A DNA stretch of 64,000 bases from Biostraticola tofi. GTDB taxonomy: Bacteria; Pseudomonadota; Gammaproteobacteria; Enterobacterales; Enterobacteriaceae. Position 1 is the stretch's first letter, and each line of letters opens with the position of its first letter. Position numbers and translations under genes: made by a program. The DNA is taken from positions 62,001-126,000 of the forward strand of contig NZ_SMCR01000006.1 in NCBI RefSeq assembly GCF_004343195.1. The letters are read 5' to 3'. A model generated the notes under the pieces. It was not told where the DNA came from and made no database searches. It saw only the letters and a program-made list of their open reading frames with translations. Below, in pieces: positions 27,671-37,013 of the stretch.

Positions 27671-27740
27671 TGCAGCGGCACCCAGGGCAGTCAGGTAATG
27701 CAGCCGCCGGCAGCCAGGGCAGCCGGGTGATGCAGCCGCA
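27651..27740. repeat. 30-bp tandem repeat, three copies, over the end of entS
   Basis: Three head-to-tail 30-bp units begin at 27651, 27681 and 27711. The outer two are nearly identical (CAGCCAGGGCAGCCGGGTGA then TGCAGC); the middle one differs at several positions. The entS stop codon (27668-27670) falls in the first unit, so the array appears to have expanded from the gene's own 3' end. Confidence 0.88.
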
Positions 27741-27894
27741 TCGGCAGGCGTCGTTGGTCGCCGCCTGATCGCGCCTGGCCCCGGCATCAACAATTCATTA
27801 CATTTCTGTTCCCCTGCTGACGCCTGCAACCGCCGTATCGTGCCCACCCGGCTTGACATAGAGCCGCGGTTTACGTAGCTTACGGTTAGTTAAT

Positions 27895-27913
27895 GATAAT
27901 AATTATCAATTCG
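27895..27913. promoter_or_regulatory. Fur box upstream of entC
   Basis: GATAATAATTATCAATTCG is a good Fur-type site: the left half and centre match GATAATnATAATCA closely, the right part is weaker. It lies about 25 bp upstream of the entC ATG, placing entCEBAH under iron control separately from mbtH-entF-entS. Confidence 0.75.
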
Positions 27914-27936
27914 CTTATCATTTGTACGAGAATAAA

Positions 27937-29118
27937 ATGACTAATACTCAACCCCGCAATACGGCTGCGGGTTTATTTGCCCCTCTCGACGACCGCTTTT
28001 TCTTTATGTCGCCGTTTAAAAGCCTGATTACCGAAGGCTGCTACCGCCGGATTTCCACTCCGGCACTGGGCGGCGACCAGCTTGATGGTGAGTTCCAGCA
28101 GTCTATCGCCCAGGCGATGCAGGCTGCCCGCGCCGAGGGGATCGAGCGGCCACTGGTGGTCGGGGCGATACCCTTTGATCCCGCTAGCCCTTCCTCACTG
28201 TATGTCCCCAGACAGTGGCAGTTCTTCGACAAGCAGCAGGCCCGTCAGCAGGCGGCCCGCTATCCTGATAACCCACTGCCTGCCGTCAGCCAGACCCGCC
28301 CGCTGCCCGCCAAGCCGGAATTCATCAACATGGTCGCTGCTGCGATCGAGGCCCTGCGCGGGGGTACACTGGATAAAGTGGTGCTGTCGCGGTTGCTTGA
28401 CATTTCCACTGCCGGGCCTGCCGATGCCGCTCAACTGCTGGCCCGGTTGGTGACGCAAAATAGTGAAAGCTATAATTTTCACCTGCCGCTGCCCGATGGC
28501 AGCCGACTTCTCGGCGCCAGTCCTGAACTGCTGCTGCGCAAGCAGGGAAACCAACTGTTTTCCCAGCCGCTGGCCGGTTCGGCCAAACGTCATACCGATG
28601 ATGCCGGACTGGACGCGGCGACCGCCCGACAGTTGCTGGACTCGACCAAAGACCGCTACGAGCACCGGCTGGTGACCCAGGCCATGAACGCGACGCTGCA
28701 GTCTCGCTGCACTGCGCTTTCGGTGCCCGAACGTCCTGAATGCATCTCTACCTCGACCCTTTGGCATCTGGCCACCTCGATTGAGGGCCAGGTGAAGGAT
28801 CCGCGTGATAATGCGCTCTCGCTGGCCTGCCTGCTGCATCCGACGCCAGCGCTCAGCGGCTTCCCGCACCAGGCCGCCCAGACCCTACTGAGCCAGCTTG
28901 AACCTTTTGATCGCCAGCATTTCGGCGGTATTGTCGGTTGGTGCGATGACCAGGGCAACGGCGAGTGGGTGATTGCTATCCGCTGCGGCCATATTCAGGG
29001 CTGTCAGGTGCGGCTGTTTGCCGGTGCCGGCATCGTGCCCGACTCCAGTCCGGAGTCCGAATGGCGTGAAACCGGCGTAAAACTGACGACTATGCTGCAT
29101 GCCTTCGGCATGCATTGA
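27937..29118 (+). CDS. entC: Isochorismate synthase
   Basis: This 393-residue chorismate-binding enzyme converts chorismate to isochorismate, the first step of 2,3-dihydroxybenzoate formation. It matches E. coli EntC along its length, including LGASPELLLRK, PLAGSAKR, STLWHLATSIEG, LHPTPALSGFPHQAA and RLFAGAGIVPDSSPESEWRET. The ATG at 27937 aligns with the family start better than the TTG at 27922. It is the first gene of entCEBAH and follows its own Fur box. Confidence 0.96.
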   Translation: MTNTQPRNTAAGLFAPLDDRFFFMSPFKSLITEGCYRRISTPALGGDQLDGEFQQSIAQAMQAARAEGIERPLVVGAIPFDPASPSSLYVPRQWQFFDKQQARQQAARYPDNPLPAVSQTRPLPAKPEFINMVAAAIEALRGGTLDKVVLSRLLDISTAGPADAAQLLARLVTQNSESYNFHLPLPDGSRLLGASPELLLRKQGNQLFSQPLAGSAKRHTDDAGLDAATARQLLDSTKDRYEHRLVTQAMNATLQSRCTALSVPERPECISTSTLWHLATSIEGQVKDPRDNALSLACLLHPTPALSGFPHQAAQTLLSQLEPFDRQHFGGIVGWCDDQGNGEWVIAIRCGHIQGCQVRLFAGAGIVPDSSPESEWRETGVKLTTMLHAFGMH

Positions 29119-29130
29119 GGAAAACCGTTC

Positions 29131-30744
29131 ATGAAGATCCCCTTTACCCGCTGGCCGGAAGATCTGGCCGCCCGCTATCGCGCCCTGGGTTACTGGCAAG
29201 ACCTGCCGCTGACCGATATCCTGACCCGGCATGCAGACAGCGACCGGATTGCCCTGATAGACGGTGACCAGCAGTTAAATTACCGCCAATTGAATCAGGC
29301 AGCCGATCGCCTGGCCGCATCCCTGCTCAGACGCGGATTGGCCGTTGGCGACACCGCCCTGGTGCAGTTGGGCAATCAAGCGGAATTCTATATCGTGTTT
29401 TTCGCCCTGCTGAAGATTGGCGTCGCGCCGGTCAATGCGCTGTTCAGCCATCAGCGGCATGAACTGACTGGCTATGCCCGACAAATCTCGCCCTGTGTGC
29501 TGATTGCCGACCGCCAGCATAGGCTGTTCACTGATGACGTTTTCGTCGACGAGCTCAAGCAAAGCTGTCCCCGCTTGTCCGTTTGTCTGTTCCATCACCA
29601 GGAACAGGGGGACAGTTCACTGTCCCAGATGACTGCCTTTCCGGCCGATGGCTTTTCACCCTCGCCGTCGGCGGCCGACGAAGTGGCCTTCTTCCAGCTT
29701 TCCGGCGGCAGTACCGGTACGCCAAAGCTGATTCCACGCACCCACAATGACTATTACTACAGCATTCGCGGCAGCGTAGACATCTGTCGCTTCGATAGGG
29801 ACACCCGCTTTTTGTGCGCCCTGCCGGCAGCCCATAATTACCCGCTCAGCTCGCCCGGCGCGCTGGGGGTGTTTTATGCCGCAGGGCAGGTCGTGCTGGC
29901 CAGCGATCCCAGCGCCACGACCTGTTTTGGCCTGATTGAACAACACCAGGTTAACGTCACGGCGCTGGTGCCGCCGGCGGTCAGTCTGTGGATCCAGGCG
30001 CTGCAGGATCAGTCAGACCGGCGGTCCCTGGCCTCGCTCAGGCTGTTGCAGGTGGGCGGCGCCCGACTGAGTCCAACGCTTGCCGCCAGCATCCCGGCGG
30101 TTTTCGGCTGTCAGCTGCAGCAGGTGTTCGGCATGGCGGAAGGGCTGGTCAACTACACCCGGCTGGATGACGACGAACAACGTATTTTCACCACCCAGGG
30201 ACGGCCGATTTGCGCCGATGACGAAGTCTGGGTGGCCGATGCCGAGGGCAATCCGCTGCCGTCCGGCAGTATCGGCCGATTAATGACTCGCGGCCCTTAT
30301 ACCTTTCGCGGCTACTTTCAAAGCCCTGATCATAATGCGCAGGCCTTTGATGCCAAAGGTTTTTACTGCTCAGGGGATTTGGTCTCAATCGACCCGCAGG
30401 GCTATATCACCGTTCACGGACGTGAAAAAGATCAGATTAACCGCGGCGGCGAAAAAATTGCCGCCGAAGAGATTGAAAACCTGCTGCTAACACATCCGGC
30501 CATCATTGATGCGGCGCTGGTAGCGATGGAAGATGATTTGATGGGGGAAAAAAGCTGTGCCTTCATCATTACCCGCGAAACGGTGAGACCGGTAGAGCTG
30601 CGGCGTTTTCTGCGCGCTGAAGGGGTGGCGGAATTCAAATTGCCCGACCGGTTTGAAGCCCTGCCCTCGCTGCCGCTGACCGCGGTCGGCAAAGTCGATA
30701 AAAAACAGCTGCGTCTGCGATTACGGCAGAAAAACGCATCTTAA
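29131..30744 (+). CDS. entE: 2,3-dihydroxybenzoate-AMP ligase
   Basis: This 537-residue stand-alone adenylation enzyme activates 2,3-dihydroxybenzoate and loads it onto the EntB carrier domain. The start [20 protein letters not shown], the P-loop [20 protein letters not shown], the aryl-acid site [17 protein letters not shown] and the hinge [16 protein letters not shown] are diagnostic. It begins 12 bp after entC and ends 16 bp before entB. Length equals the E. coli protein within one residue. Confidence 0.96.
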   Translation: MKIPFTRWPEDLAARYRALGYWQDLPLTDILTRHADSDRIALIDGDQQLNYRQLNQAADRLAASLLRRGLAVGDTALVQLGNQAEFYIVFFALLKIGVAPVNALFSHQRHELTGYARQISPCVLIADRQHRLFTDDVFVDELKQSCPRLSVCLFHHQEQGDSSLSQMTAFPADGFSPSPSAADEVAFFQLSGGSTGTPKLIPRTHNDYYYSIRGSVDICRFDRDTRFLCALPAAHNYPLSSPGALGVFYAAGQVVLASDPSATTCFGLIEQHQVNVTALVPPAVSLWIQALQDQSDRRSLASLRLLQVGGARLSPTLAASIPAVFGCQLQQVFGMAEGLVNYTRLDDDEQRIFTTQGRPICADDEVWVADAEGNPLPSGSIGRLMTRGPYTFRGYFQSPDHNAQAFDAKGFYCSGDLVSIDPQGYITVHGREKDQINRGGEKIAAEEIENLLLTHPAIIDAALVAMEDDLMGEKSCAFIITRETVRPVELRRFLRAEGVAEFKLPDRFEALPSLPLTAVGKVDKKQLRLRLRQKNAS

Positions 30745-30760
30745 TTATTCTGGAGATCAC

Positions 30761-31615
30761 ATGGCAATTCCTAAACTTGCCGGTTATGCCCTGCCCACCG
30801 AGGCGGAACTGCCGGTCAATAAAGTCAACTGGCCGTTCGAGCCGGCACGAGCAGCGCTGCTGATTCACGATATGCAGGATTACTTTCTGAATTTTTGGGG
30901 TGAAGAAAGCCCACTGGTCAGCCAGGTCATCGACAATATCGTCCGACTGCGTGCCTACTGCAAATCGCTGGGCATACCGGTGTTTTATACCGCCCAGCCG
31001 GCCGAGCAAAGCGATAGCGATCGCGCCTTGCTGAACGACATGTGGGGCCCCGGCCTAAACCGGCATCCCGAGCAGAATACCGTCACCGCAGCGTTGGCGC
31101 CAGAGGCGGACGACCAGGTACTGGTTAAATGGCGTTACAGCGCCTTTCAGCGTTCTGAGCTTGAAAGCAGGCTGAAAGCGTCCGGCCGTGACCAACTGAT
31201 CATTTGCGGGGTTTACGCCCATATCGGCTGCCTGACCACCGCTACTGATGCTTTTATGCGCGATATCAAACCGTTTATGGTCGCCGATGCGCTGGCCGAT
31301 TTCAGCCGCGAAGAGCATATGATGGCGCTGACCTATACCGCCGGGCGTAGCGGACGCGTCGTTACCACTCAGGATCTGCTGCTGACGCCTCAGTCTGCTG
31401 AGCAACTGCGCGACCAGATTGAAGCGTTGTTGGATGATGATGACCGGCCCGAGGACCACGATAACCTGGTCGATTACGGACTGGATTCGGTGCAGATTAT
31501 GGCACTGGCGGCTCGCTGGCGGCAGGTGCACCAGGATATCGATTTTATCAAGCTGGCCCAACAGCCGACCCTTGCCCACTGGTGGTCTTTACTGTCACGA
31601 AAGGTCAATCCATGA
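30761..31615 (+). CDS. entB: Isochorismatase / aryl carrier protein
   Basis: This 284-residue bifunctional protein has an N-terminal isochorismatase (residues about 1-210, LLIHDMQDYFLNFW with catalytic Asp, and YAHIGCLTTATDAFMRD). It yields 2,3-dihydro-2,3-dihydroxybenzoate. The C-terminal aryl carrier domain carries the phosphopantetheine serine S243 in YGLDSVQIM. An acidic linker (DDDDRPEDHDN) joins the two. The stop overlaps the entA start in ATGA. No phosphopantetheinyl transferase (entD) is in the window. Confidence 0.96.
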   Translation: MAIPKLAGYALPTEAELPVNKVNWPFEPARAALLIHDMQDYFLNFWGEESPLVSQVIDNIVRLRAYCKSLGIPVFYTAQPAEQSDSDRALLNDMWGPGLNRHPEQNTVTAALAPEADDQVLVKWRYSAFQRSELESRLKASGRDQLIICGVYAHIGCLTTATDAFMRDIKPFMVADALADFSREEHMMALTYTAGRSGRVVTTQDLLLTPQSAEQLRDQIEALLDDDDRPEDHDNLVDYGLDSVQIMALAARWRQVHQDIDFIKLAQQPTLAHWWSLLSRKVNP

Positions 31616-32373
31616 GTGTAACGTTTGATTTCACCGACAAACAGGTCTGGGTGACCGGTGCCGGCCAGGGCATCGGTCTGGCCACTGCGCTGATGTTCCA
31701 CCAGGCAGGCGCCAGGGTCGTCGGGCTGGATAAAACCTTCCACGCCGCCACCGACTATCCGTTTCTGACCCAGTCGGTGGATGTGGCCGATGCAGCACAG
31801 GTGAAAAGCGTTGCCCAGGCGCTGCTGGCCCGGTTCCCCCGCCTGGATGTGCTGGTCAATGCCGCCGGTGTACTGCGCATCGGTCAGACCGATGAACTGT
31901 CGGTCGACGACTGGCAGACCTGCATGAACGTCAACGCCGGCGGGGCATTTAATCTTTTCCAGCAAACGCTGCCGGTGTTTCGCCGCCAGCGCGCCGGCGC
32001 GATAGTGACGGTGGCATCCAACGCCGCCCATGCCCCACGGCTGGGCATGTCGGCCTATGGCGCATCCAAGGCGGCCCTGCGCAGTCTGTGCCTGACGGTC
32101 GGCCTGGAAATGGCGCCCTTTGGCGTGCGCTGTAATCTGGTGTCGCCCGGCTCAACCGATACCGAGATGCAGCGCAGCCTATGGCATAATGAACAGGCTG
32201 AACAACAGACCATCAAGGGTTTTCCGGATCAATATAAGCTGGGTATCCCGCTGCAGAAAATCGCCCAGCCGGCAGAAATCGCCGGCACGGTACTGTTTCT
32301 GGCCTCCGACGCGGCCAGTCACGTGGTGCTGCAGGATATTGTCGCCGATGGCGGCGCCACCCTGGGCGCCTAG
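31612..32373 (+). CDS. entA: 2,3-dihydro-2,3-dihydroxybenzoate dehydrogenase
   Basis: This 253-residue short-chain dehydrogenase completes 2,3-dihydroxybenzoate synthesis with NAD. The cofactor motif TGAGQGIGLA, NAAGVLRIG, and the catalytic Ser/Tyr/Lys set (VASNAAH and YGASKAALR) are present. The end DIVADGGATLGA is identical in pattern to E. coli EntA. The ATG at 31612 overlaps the entB stop by four bases and follows the natural coupling seen in other enterobacteria. Confidence 0.96.
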   Translation: MSVTFDFTDKQVWVTGAGQGIGLATALMFHQAGARVVGLDKTFHAATDYPFLTQSVDVADAAQVKSVAQALLARFPRLDVLVNAAGVLRIGQTDELSVDDWQTCMNVNAGGAFNLFQQTLPVFRRQRAGAIVTVASNAAHAPRLGMSAYGASKAALRSLCLTVGLEMAPFGVRCNLVSPGSTDTEMQRSLWHNEQAEQQTIKGFPDQYKLGIPLQKIAQPAEIAGTVLFLASDAASHVVLQDIVADGGATLGA

Positions 32374-32384
32374 GAGCCGAAACT

Positions 32385-32798
32385 ATGCTGTGGAAACGCA
32401 ATGCCGGCCTGGAGCAGCTAAACCAGATGAGCCTCGACTCGATGATTGATCGGTTGGGCATTCGCTTTACCGCCCTGACGGCAGACACTCTGACCGCCGA
32501 CATGCCGGTGGATAATCGCACCCGGCAGCCGTTTGGCTTACTGCATGGCGGCGCGTCGGTGACCCTGGCCGAATCGCTGGGTTCGTTTGCCAGTTGGCTG
32601 GCGACCGAACCGGGCCAGAGCGTGGTCGGCACCGAAATCAATGCCAGCCACCACCGGGCGGTGTATCAGGATACGGTTATCGGCTGCTGCCATGCGCTGC
32701 ATCTGGGGCGCAGCAATCATGTCTGGGCGGTGGAAATTCGCGACAGCAAAGGCCGGCTCTGCTGCACCGCCCGGCTGACTACCGCGGTTATTGGCTAA
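32385..32798 (+). CDS. entH: Proofreading hotdog thioesterase of enterobactin synthesis
   Basis: This 137-residue hotdog-fold thioesterase (YbdB/EntH) removes wrongly loaded acyl groups from the EntB carrier. The family motif NRTRQPFGLLHGGASVTLAESLGS-type segment is present (RQPFGLLHGGASVTLAE), with the catalytic glutamate, followed by VVGTEINASHHRAV. It is the last gene of entCEBAH. The final codons (TAVIG and stop) are the first unit of a 28-bp tandem array that continues downstream. Confidence 0.95.
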   Translation: MLWKRNAGLEQLNQMSLDSMIDRLGIRFTALTADTLTADMPVDNRTRQPFGLLHGGASVTLAESLGSFASWLATEPGQSVVGTEINASHHRAVYQDTVIGCCHALHLGRSNHVWAVEIRDSKGRLCCTARLTTAVIG

Positions 32799-32950
32799 GT
32801 AAATACCGCCTACGGTTATTGGCCAGGCAAATACCCCCTACGGTTATTGGCCAGGCAAATACAGCCTACGGTTATTGGCCAGGCAAATACCCCCTACGGT
32901 TATTGGCCAGGCAAATACCCTCTACGGTTATCGGCTAGGGAAATACCGTC
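32783..32950. repeat. 28-bp tandem repeat, six copies, starting in entH 3' end
   Basis: The marker GGTTATTGG or its variant recurs at 32785, 32813, 32841, 32869, 32897 and 32925, exactly every 28 bp. The unit contains CGGTTATTGGCCAGGCAAAT followed by ACCCCCTA. The first copy encodes the last residues and stop of entH and is the most diverged, suggesting the array grew from the gene's own end. There are no variable spacers, so it is not a CRISPR array. Confidence 0.92.
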
Positions 32951-33087
32951 TGCCGCCCTTATGTTCAGGAGCACAGTGGCACAGTGGCACAGATGTTACA
33001 GCGTCACCTATTTGCCTGCTCCATAAATCCGTGGCTGGGCGGCAACGCTTGCATCGGCCAGGCGGCTCGCAAACAGCTTAACCGCAG

Positions 33088-33735
33088 TTACAGCGCCTTG
33101 CGCAGGGTAATATTGATCCGGTGCGAGCCGACCAGCGAATGCCAGCCCTCTTTCACCGGCAGGATGCCGTGATAGTTAAGTCGCGCAGGACCGCCCCAGA
33201 CCACCACATCGCCATGGGCCAGCGGGATGCGCTGGGGCCGGTCGCCGCGCGCCAGTCCGCCGAACTGAAACACTGCCGGCAGGCCAAGGGAAACCGACAC
33301 TATGGGTGCGTCGAAGTCATGTTCGTCTTTGTCCTGATGCAGCGACAGCTTGCTGCCGGGATCGTAGCGGTTCATCAGGCAGGAGTCCGGCACATAGTGA
33401 CCAAAACCGGCCTGCATTGCGGCTTCGTCCGCCAAGGCCATCAGGATGGGCGGTATCGGCGGCCAGGGCTTGCCGGTGCGTGAATCGCGTTCTGAATAGC
33501 GGTAGCCCCGGCTATCACTGTTCCAGCCATTGCCGCACCAGCTCATCGCCACCGACATGGTATGCCCGCCGGGAGTGACCATATGACGCCAGGGCACCTG
33601 CGCTACCACGCTTTGCACCGCCGCCAGCAGCGCCGGGCCGTGATCGCGCACGAACCCATGCAGCACCACCGCTCCGGGGGCAATCTGCTCACGCCACGGC
33701 GGCGGCAGAGCATCTTCAAAAAGGTCAATCGTCAT
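33088..33735 (-). CDS. alkB: AlkB-type DNA/RNA oxidative demethylase
   Basis: This 215-residue Fe(II)/2-oxoglutarate dioxygenase repairs N1-methyladenine and N3-methylcytosine. It shows the start MTIDLFEDALPPPWREQIAPG, the substrate-lid segment MSVAMSWCGNGWNSD, the iron-binding HQDKDEHD, and the 2-oxoglutarate-binding RINITLR at the C-terminus. Length matches E. coli AlkB (216). It stands alone (no ada gene adjacent), convergent with the entH end. Confidence 0.95.
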   Translation of the reverse strand: MTIDLFEDALPPPWREQIAPGAVVLHGFVRDHGPALLAAVQSVVAQVPWRHMVTPGGHTMSVAMSWCGNGWNSDSRGYRYSERDSRTGKPWPPIPPILMALADEAAMQAGFGHYVPDSCLMNRYDPGSKLSLHQDKDEHDFDAPIVSVSLGLPAVFQFGGLARGDRPQRIPLAHGDVVVWGGPARLNYHGILPVKEGWHSLVGSHRINITLRKAL

Positions 33736-33879
33736 AGAACAAGCCTGTTTATATATCCAGTCATCATAGTAGCGGCTGGCGCGCGCTTGTAAAGCAATCC
33801 TCGGCCAGGCACCGAGTGTTTTTTGCCGGCAGGATCCGCGCTAAGCTTAATTGAACGACCTCAAGGAGTGGAATGCCCT

Positions 33880-35991
33880 ATGTCCTCATTACCTGAACGC
33901 CCTGATCAACAAAGCAATAACAACCCAAACCTGGCCGATGACGACGATTTTATCTGGCTGGAGGAGCTAAAAAGCCCGACAGTGCTCGACTGGCTACAGC
34001 AGCAGAACCTGCGTACCACCCGCGCCTTGGCTGAAAGCCCGCGGTTTCAGCAGTTGGAAAGCCAGATATTGACCCTGCTTAATCAGGATACCCAGATCCC
34101 TTGGGTGACCCAATATGGCGACTATTACTACAATTTTTGGCAAGACAGCAGCCATCCCAGGGGTCTCTGGCGCCGCACTACGCTGGCTGAATACCGCCAA
34201 TCACAGCCGGCCTGGGAAACGGTGATTGATATCGATGCGCTGGGAAAAACCGAAGGTACAGACTGGGTATTCCAGGGTGCCCAGCCGCTGACGCCGGCAT
34301 ATCGTCGCTGTCTGGTTAAACTCTCCCCCGATGGCGGCGATGCCGTGACGGTGCGCGAATTCGATTTAGTCGGTAAAACCTTTATCAGCGACGGCTTCAG
34401 CCTGCCGGTCGCTAAAAGCATAGTGTCATGGATAGATCAGGATACCTTATTCGTGGCCACCGATTTCGGTACAGGCAGCCTGACGCAGTCCGGTTATCCG
34501 CGCATGGCCAAGCGCTGGCGGCGCGGCACTGCCCTCGGCAACGCCGAAATGGTGTATCAGGGCGCGCCTGGGGACATGAGCGTCTTTGCTTATCATAATC
34601 CGACGCCGGGGTTCGAGCGCGATTTTATCCAGCGTACCGTCGACTTTTTTCATCGGGAAAGCTTTTATCTCACCCCTGATAACCGGCAGATCAGAATTGA
34701 TATTCCGGCGGATGCGGATGCGGGTTGCCACCGGCAGTGGCTGTTGATTCACCTGCGAAGCGAATGGCGACTGGGGGACCAGGCCTACAGCTCAGGTACC
34801 CTGCTGGCGGCCGATTTCGATGCTTATCTGGCCGGCAGCCGTGAGGTGACAGCGCTGTTTGTGCCTGACGCCCGGACTGCGCTTAGCACCTATACCACCA
34901 CGCGTTCCCATGTGATCCTCAATATCATGAGCGATGTCACCAATCGGCTGGAAATCGTCACCCCACAGGCCGATAACCGCTGGCAGCGCCGGCTGTTATG
35001 TCCGCCGGGAGCCCTCAGCAGCAGCTATGCCGCAGGCATCAATTTCCACTCAGATGACTTTATGCTGACCCAGACCGGTTTCCTGCAGCCAAACAGTCTC
35101 TATCTGGGCAAGCTGGGCCCGCAGGACGACCATCCAGGACCGCAAACGCTCGAGTTGCTCAAACAGGCGCCGGACGATTTCGACTGCAGTCGCTATCAGG
35201 TCAGGCAGCACTTTGCCACCTCGGATGATGGCACCCGGGTGCCTTATTTCGAAATTTCCGCCAAGGATCTGCGCCTGGACGGCAATAACCCGACGCTTCT
35301 GTACGGCTACGGTGGCTTTGAAATTTCCCTGCTGCCGTTTTACCTGGGCAGTAATGGCCTGTCGTGGCTGGAACGCGGCGGCGTCTATGTGGTGGCGAAT
35401 ATCCGCGGCGGTGGAGAATACGGCCCGGCCTGGCATCAGGCGGCCTTGAAACAGCACCGTTCCCGGGCCTATGAAGATTTTGCCGCCGTTGCCCGGGCAC
35501 TTAGCGCACGGCAGGTCACCTCTGCCGCCCGTCTGGGTATCCGCGGCGGCAGCAATGGCGGGCTGCTGGTCGGTAACATGCTGACGCACTATCCCGAGCT
35601 GTTTGGCGCGGTGGTTTGTGAAGTGCCGTTGCTGGATATGCGGCGCTATACCCGTCTGTCGGCCGGGGCGTCCTGGATTGCCGAATATGGCGACCCTGAC
35701 CAGCCTGAGCAATGGGATTTCATCCGCACATTTTCGCCCTACCACAATCTCAAAGCCCAGACGCCCTATCCGCCGGTGCTGTTTTATACCGCCACCAGTG
35801 ATGATCGGGTGAACCCGGCCCATGCCCGCAAAATGATGGCCCGCATGCGTCAGCTGGGCTACCAGCAGGCATGGTTCTACGAAAATACCGAGGGTGGTCA
35901 CAGCGCGGCGGCTGACAAGCAACAGACGGCGTTTCATGCCGCCCTGGTCAGCGAATTCCTATGGCATCATTTGACCGCCGCTTCTCGGTAG
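33880..35991 (+). CDS. S9A prolyl oligopeptidase-family serine peptidase
   Basis: This 703-residue cytosolic peptidase has an N-terminal beta-propeller (about 1-420) and a C-terminal alpha/beta-hydrolase domain. The catalytic triad is visible: S558 in GGSNGG, Asp in SDDRVNP (641/642) and H674 in GGHSAA. There is no signal peptide. The ATG at 33880 follows AAGGAG at 33863-33868; the upstream extension of 19 residues is unsupported. It resembles the S9 peptidases common in enterobacteria that cleave proline-containing peptides, more than oligopeptidase B. Alone in its transcription unit. Confidence 0.9.
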   Translation: MSSLPERPDQQSNNNPNLADDDDFIWLEELKSPTVLDWLQQQNLRTTRALAESPRFQQLESQILTLLNQDTQIPWVTQYGDYYYNFWQDSSHPRGLWRRTTLAEYRQSQPAWETVIDIDALGKTEGTDWVFQGAQPLTPAYRRCLVKLSPDGGDAVTVREFDLVGKTFISDGFSLPVAKSIVSWIDQDTLFVATDFGTGSLTQSGYPRMAKRWRRGTALGNAEMVYQGAPGDMSVFAYHNPTPGFERDFIQRTVDFFHRESFYLTPDNRQIRIDIPADADAGCHRQWLLIHLRSEWRLGDQAYSSGTLLAADFDAYLAGSREVTALFVPDARTALSTYTTTRSHVILNIMSDVTNRLEIVTPQADNRWQRRLLCPPGALSSSYAAGINFHSDDFMLTQTGFLQPNSLYLGKLGPQDDHPGPQTLELLKQAPDDFDCSRYQVRQHFATSDDGTRVPYFEISAKDLRLDGNNPTLLYGYGGFEISLLPFYLGSNGLSWLERGGVYVVANIRGGGEYGPAWHQAALKQHRSRAYEDFAAVARALSARQVTSAARLGIRGGSNGGLLVGNMLTHYPELFGAVVCEVPLLDMRRYTRLSAGASWIAEYGDPDQPEQWDFIRTFSPYHNLKAQTPYPPVLFYTATSDDRVNPAHARKMMARMRQLGYQQAWFYENTEGGHSAAADKQQTAFHAALVSEFLWHHLTAASR

Positions 35992-36188
35992 TTTGCGCAT
36001 GCATGGCGCTTAGTAATATGCCTACCAACCAAAATGGTTAAGAGGCCGCACAGGGGAAAGGGCTGCCGTTCTGCCGGGATAAATCTATCCATTAACCGCG
36101 CCGGGATAAAGAAACCGTTGGTGTAAGTAGCCGGTAAGTCTCCAGGTTCTATGGTGGGTGTAGAATATCATCCACTTTAGGACTTCAT

Positions 36189-37001
36189 GTGAAAAATCGC
36201 TACGACCTTAGCCGCGTTTACCCATTTCTGCCTATCGTACTGCTCCATTTCACCGCCCCGGCCGCTGCCGCAGACCCGGCAAACCGACCTGACGATAGCC
36301 TTAGCAGTTTTACCTGGTTCAGCGATGAACCAAAGCACACCCAATGGGGCCTGGGCCTCGGCGCCGGCTATGAAAAATCCATTTATAAAGACGATAATGC
36401 CCAGTTTTCAGTGGTGCCCCTGGTGTTGGTGGAAAACCGGTGGTTCCGTCTGCGGGGGCCAGCGGCTGATATCAAAATCGCCCGCTGGGAGAGCGTGGCA
36501 TTTACCTTGCGGGCGGAATATGGGCTGGGCGATGGTTATGAGTCCTCCGATGCATCGATCCTTAAAGGAATGGATGAAAGAAAAGACGGACTCTGGCTGG
36601 GGCCGGCCATGGAATGGGAAACGCCGTTGGTCACGTTCAGCGCGCGTTATCTGTTCGCCGGCAATAAAGGGCAAAAAGCCCAGCTTGGCCTGGAGCGCAA
36701 ATGGGATTATGGTGAGGTGTCGCTTACGCCTCATGCCGGTGTAGAATGGCTCAGCGATAAAAATATTGATTACTATTACGGCGTAAGGGAGCATGAAACC
36801 CGCGCGGGACGCAGCACCTTTGAGGGTAAATCAACCTATCGCCTGTCGGCCGGTGTCAGGGTAGATTATGACCTGACAGCCCACCAGACGCTCAGTGTGG
36901 ATGCCGGCGTTTCCCATGCAGGCAGCGGCATTTCCGACAGCCCGATAGTCGACAGCGCCACGCTACCGGCCATCAGACTGGCCTACTTCTACCACTTCTA
37001 A
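36189..37001 (+). CDS. MipA/OmpV-family outer-membrane protein
   Basis: This 270-residue beta-barrel protein of the MipA/OmpV family has a signal peptide (cleavage near AAAA, about residue 28). Mature features include WGLGLGAGYEKSIYKDDN, VPLVLVENRWFRLRG and the aromatic C-terminal end RLAYFYHF typical for outer-membrane insertion. The start is GTG 36189. It lies 12 bp upstream of the response regulator gene and may be in the same operon, a layout often seen with two-component systems. Its function is uncertain. Confidence 0.88.
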   Translation: MKNRYDLSRVYPFLPIVLLHFTAPAAAADPANRPDDSLSSFTWFSDEPKHTQWGLGLGAGYEKSIYKDDNAQFSVVPLVLVENRWFRLRGPAADIKIARWESVAFTLRAEYGLGDGYESSDASILKGMDERKDGLWLGPAMEWETPLVTFSARYLFAGNKGQKAQLGLERKWDYGEVSLTPHAGVEWLSDKNIDYYYGVREHETRAGRSTFEGKSTYRLSAGVRVDYDLTAHQTLSVDAGVSHAGSGISDSPIVDSATLPAIRLAYFYHF

Positions 37002-37013
37002 CTGAGTCAGTTT

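Noticed and set aside
28195-28869. 224-codon minus-strand frame within entC
   Set aside because: Antisense to strongly conserved entC sequence, with no independent start context or similarity.
32783-32950. CRISPR array
   Set aside because: The repeats abut directly with no variable spacers and no cas genes are present; it is a tandem repeat.
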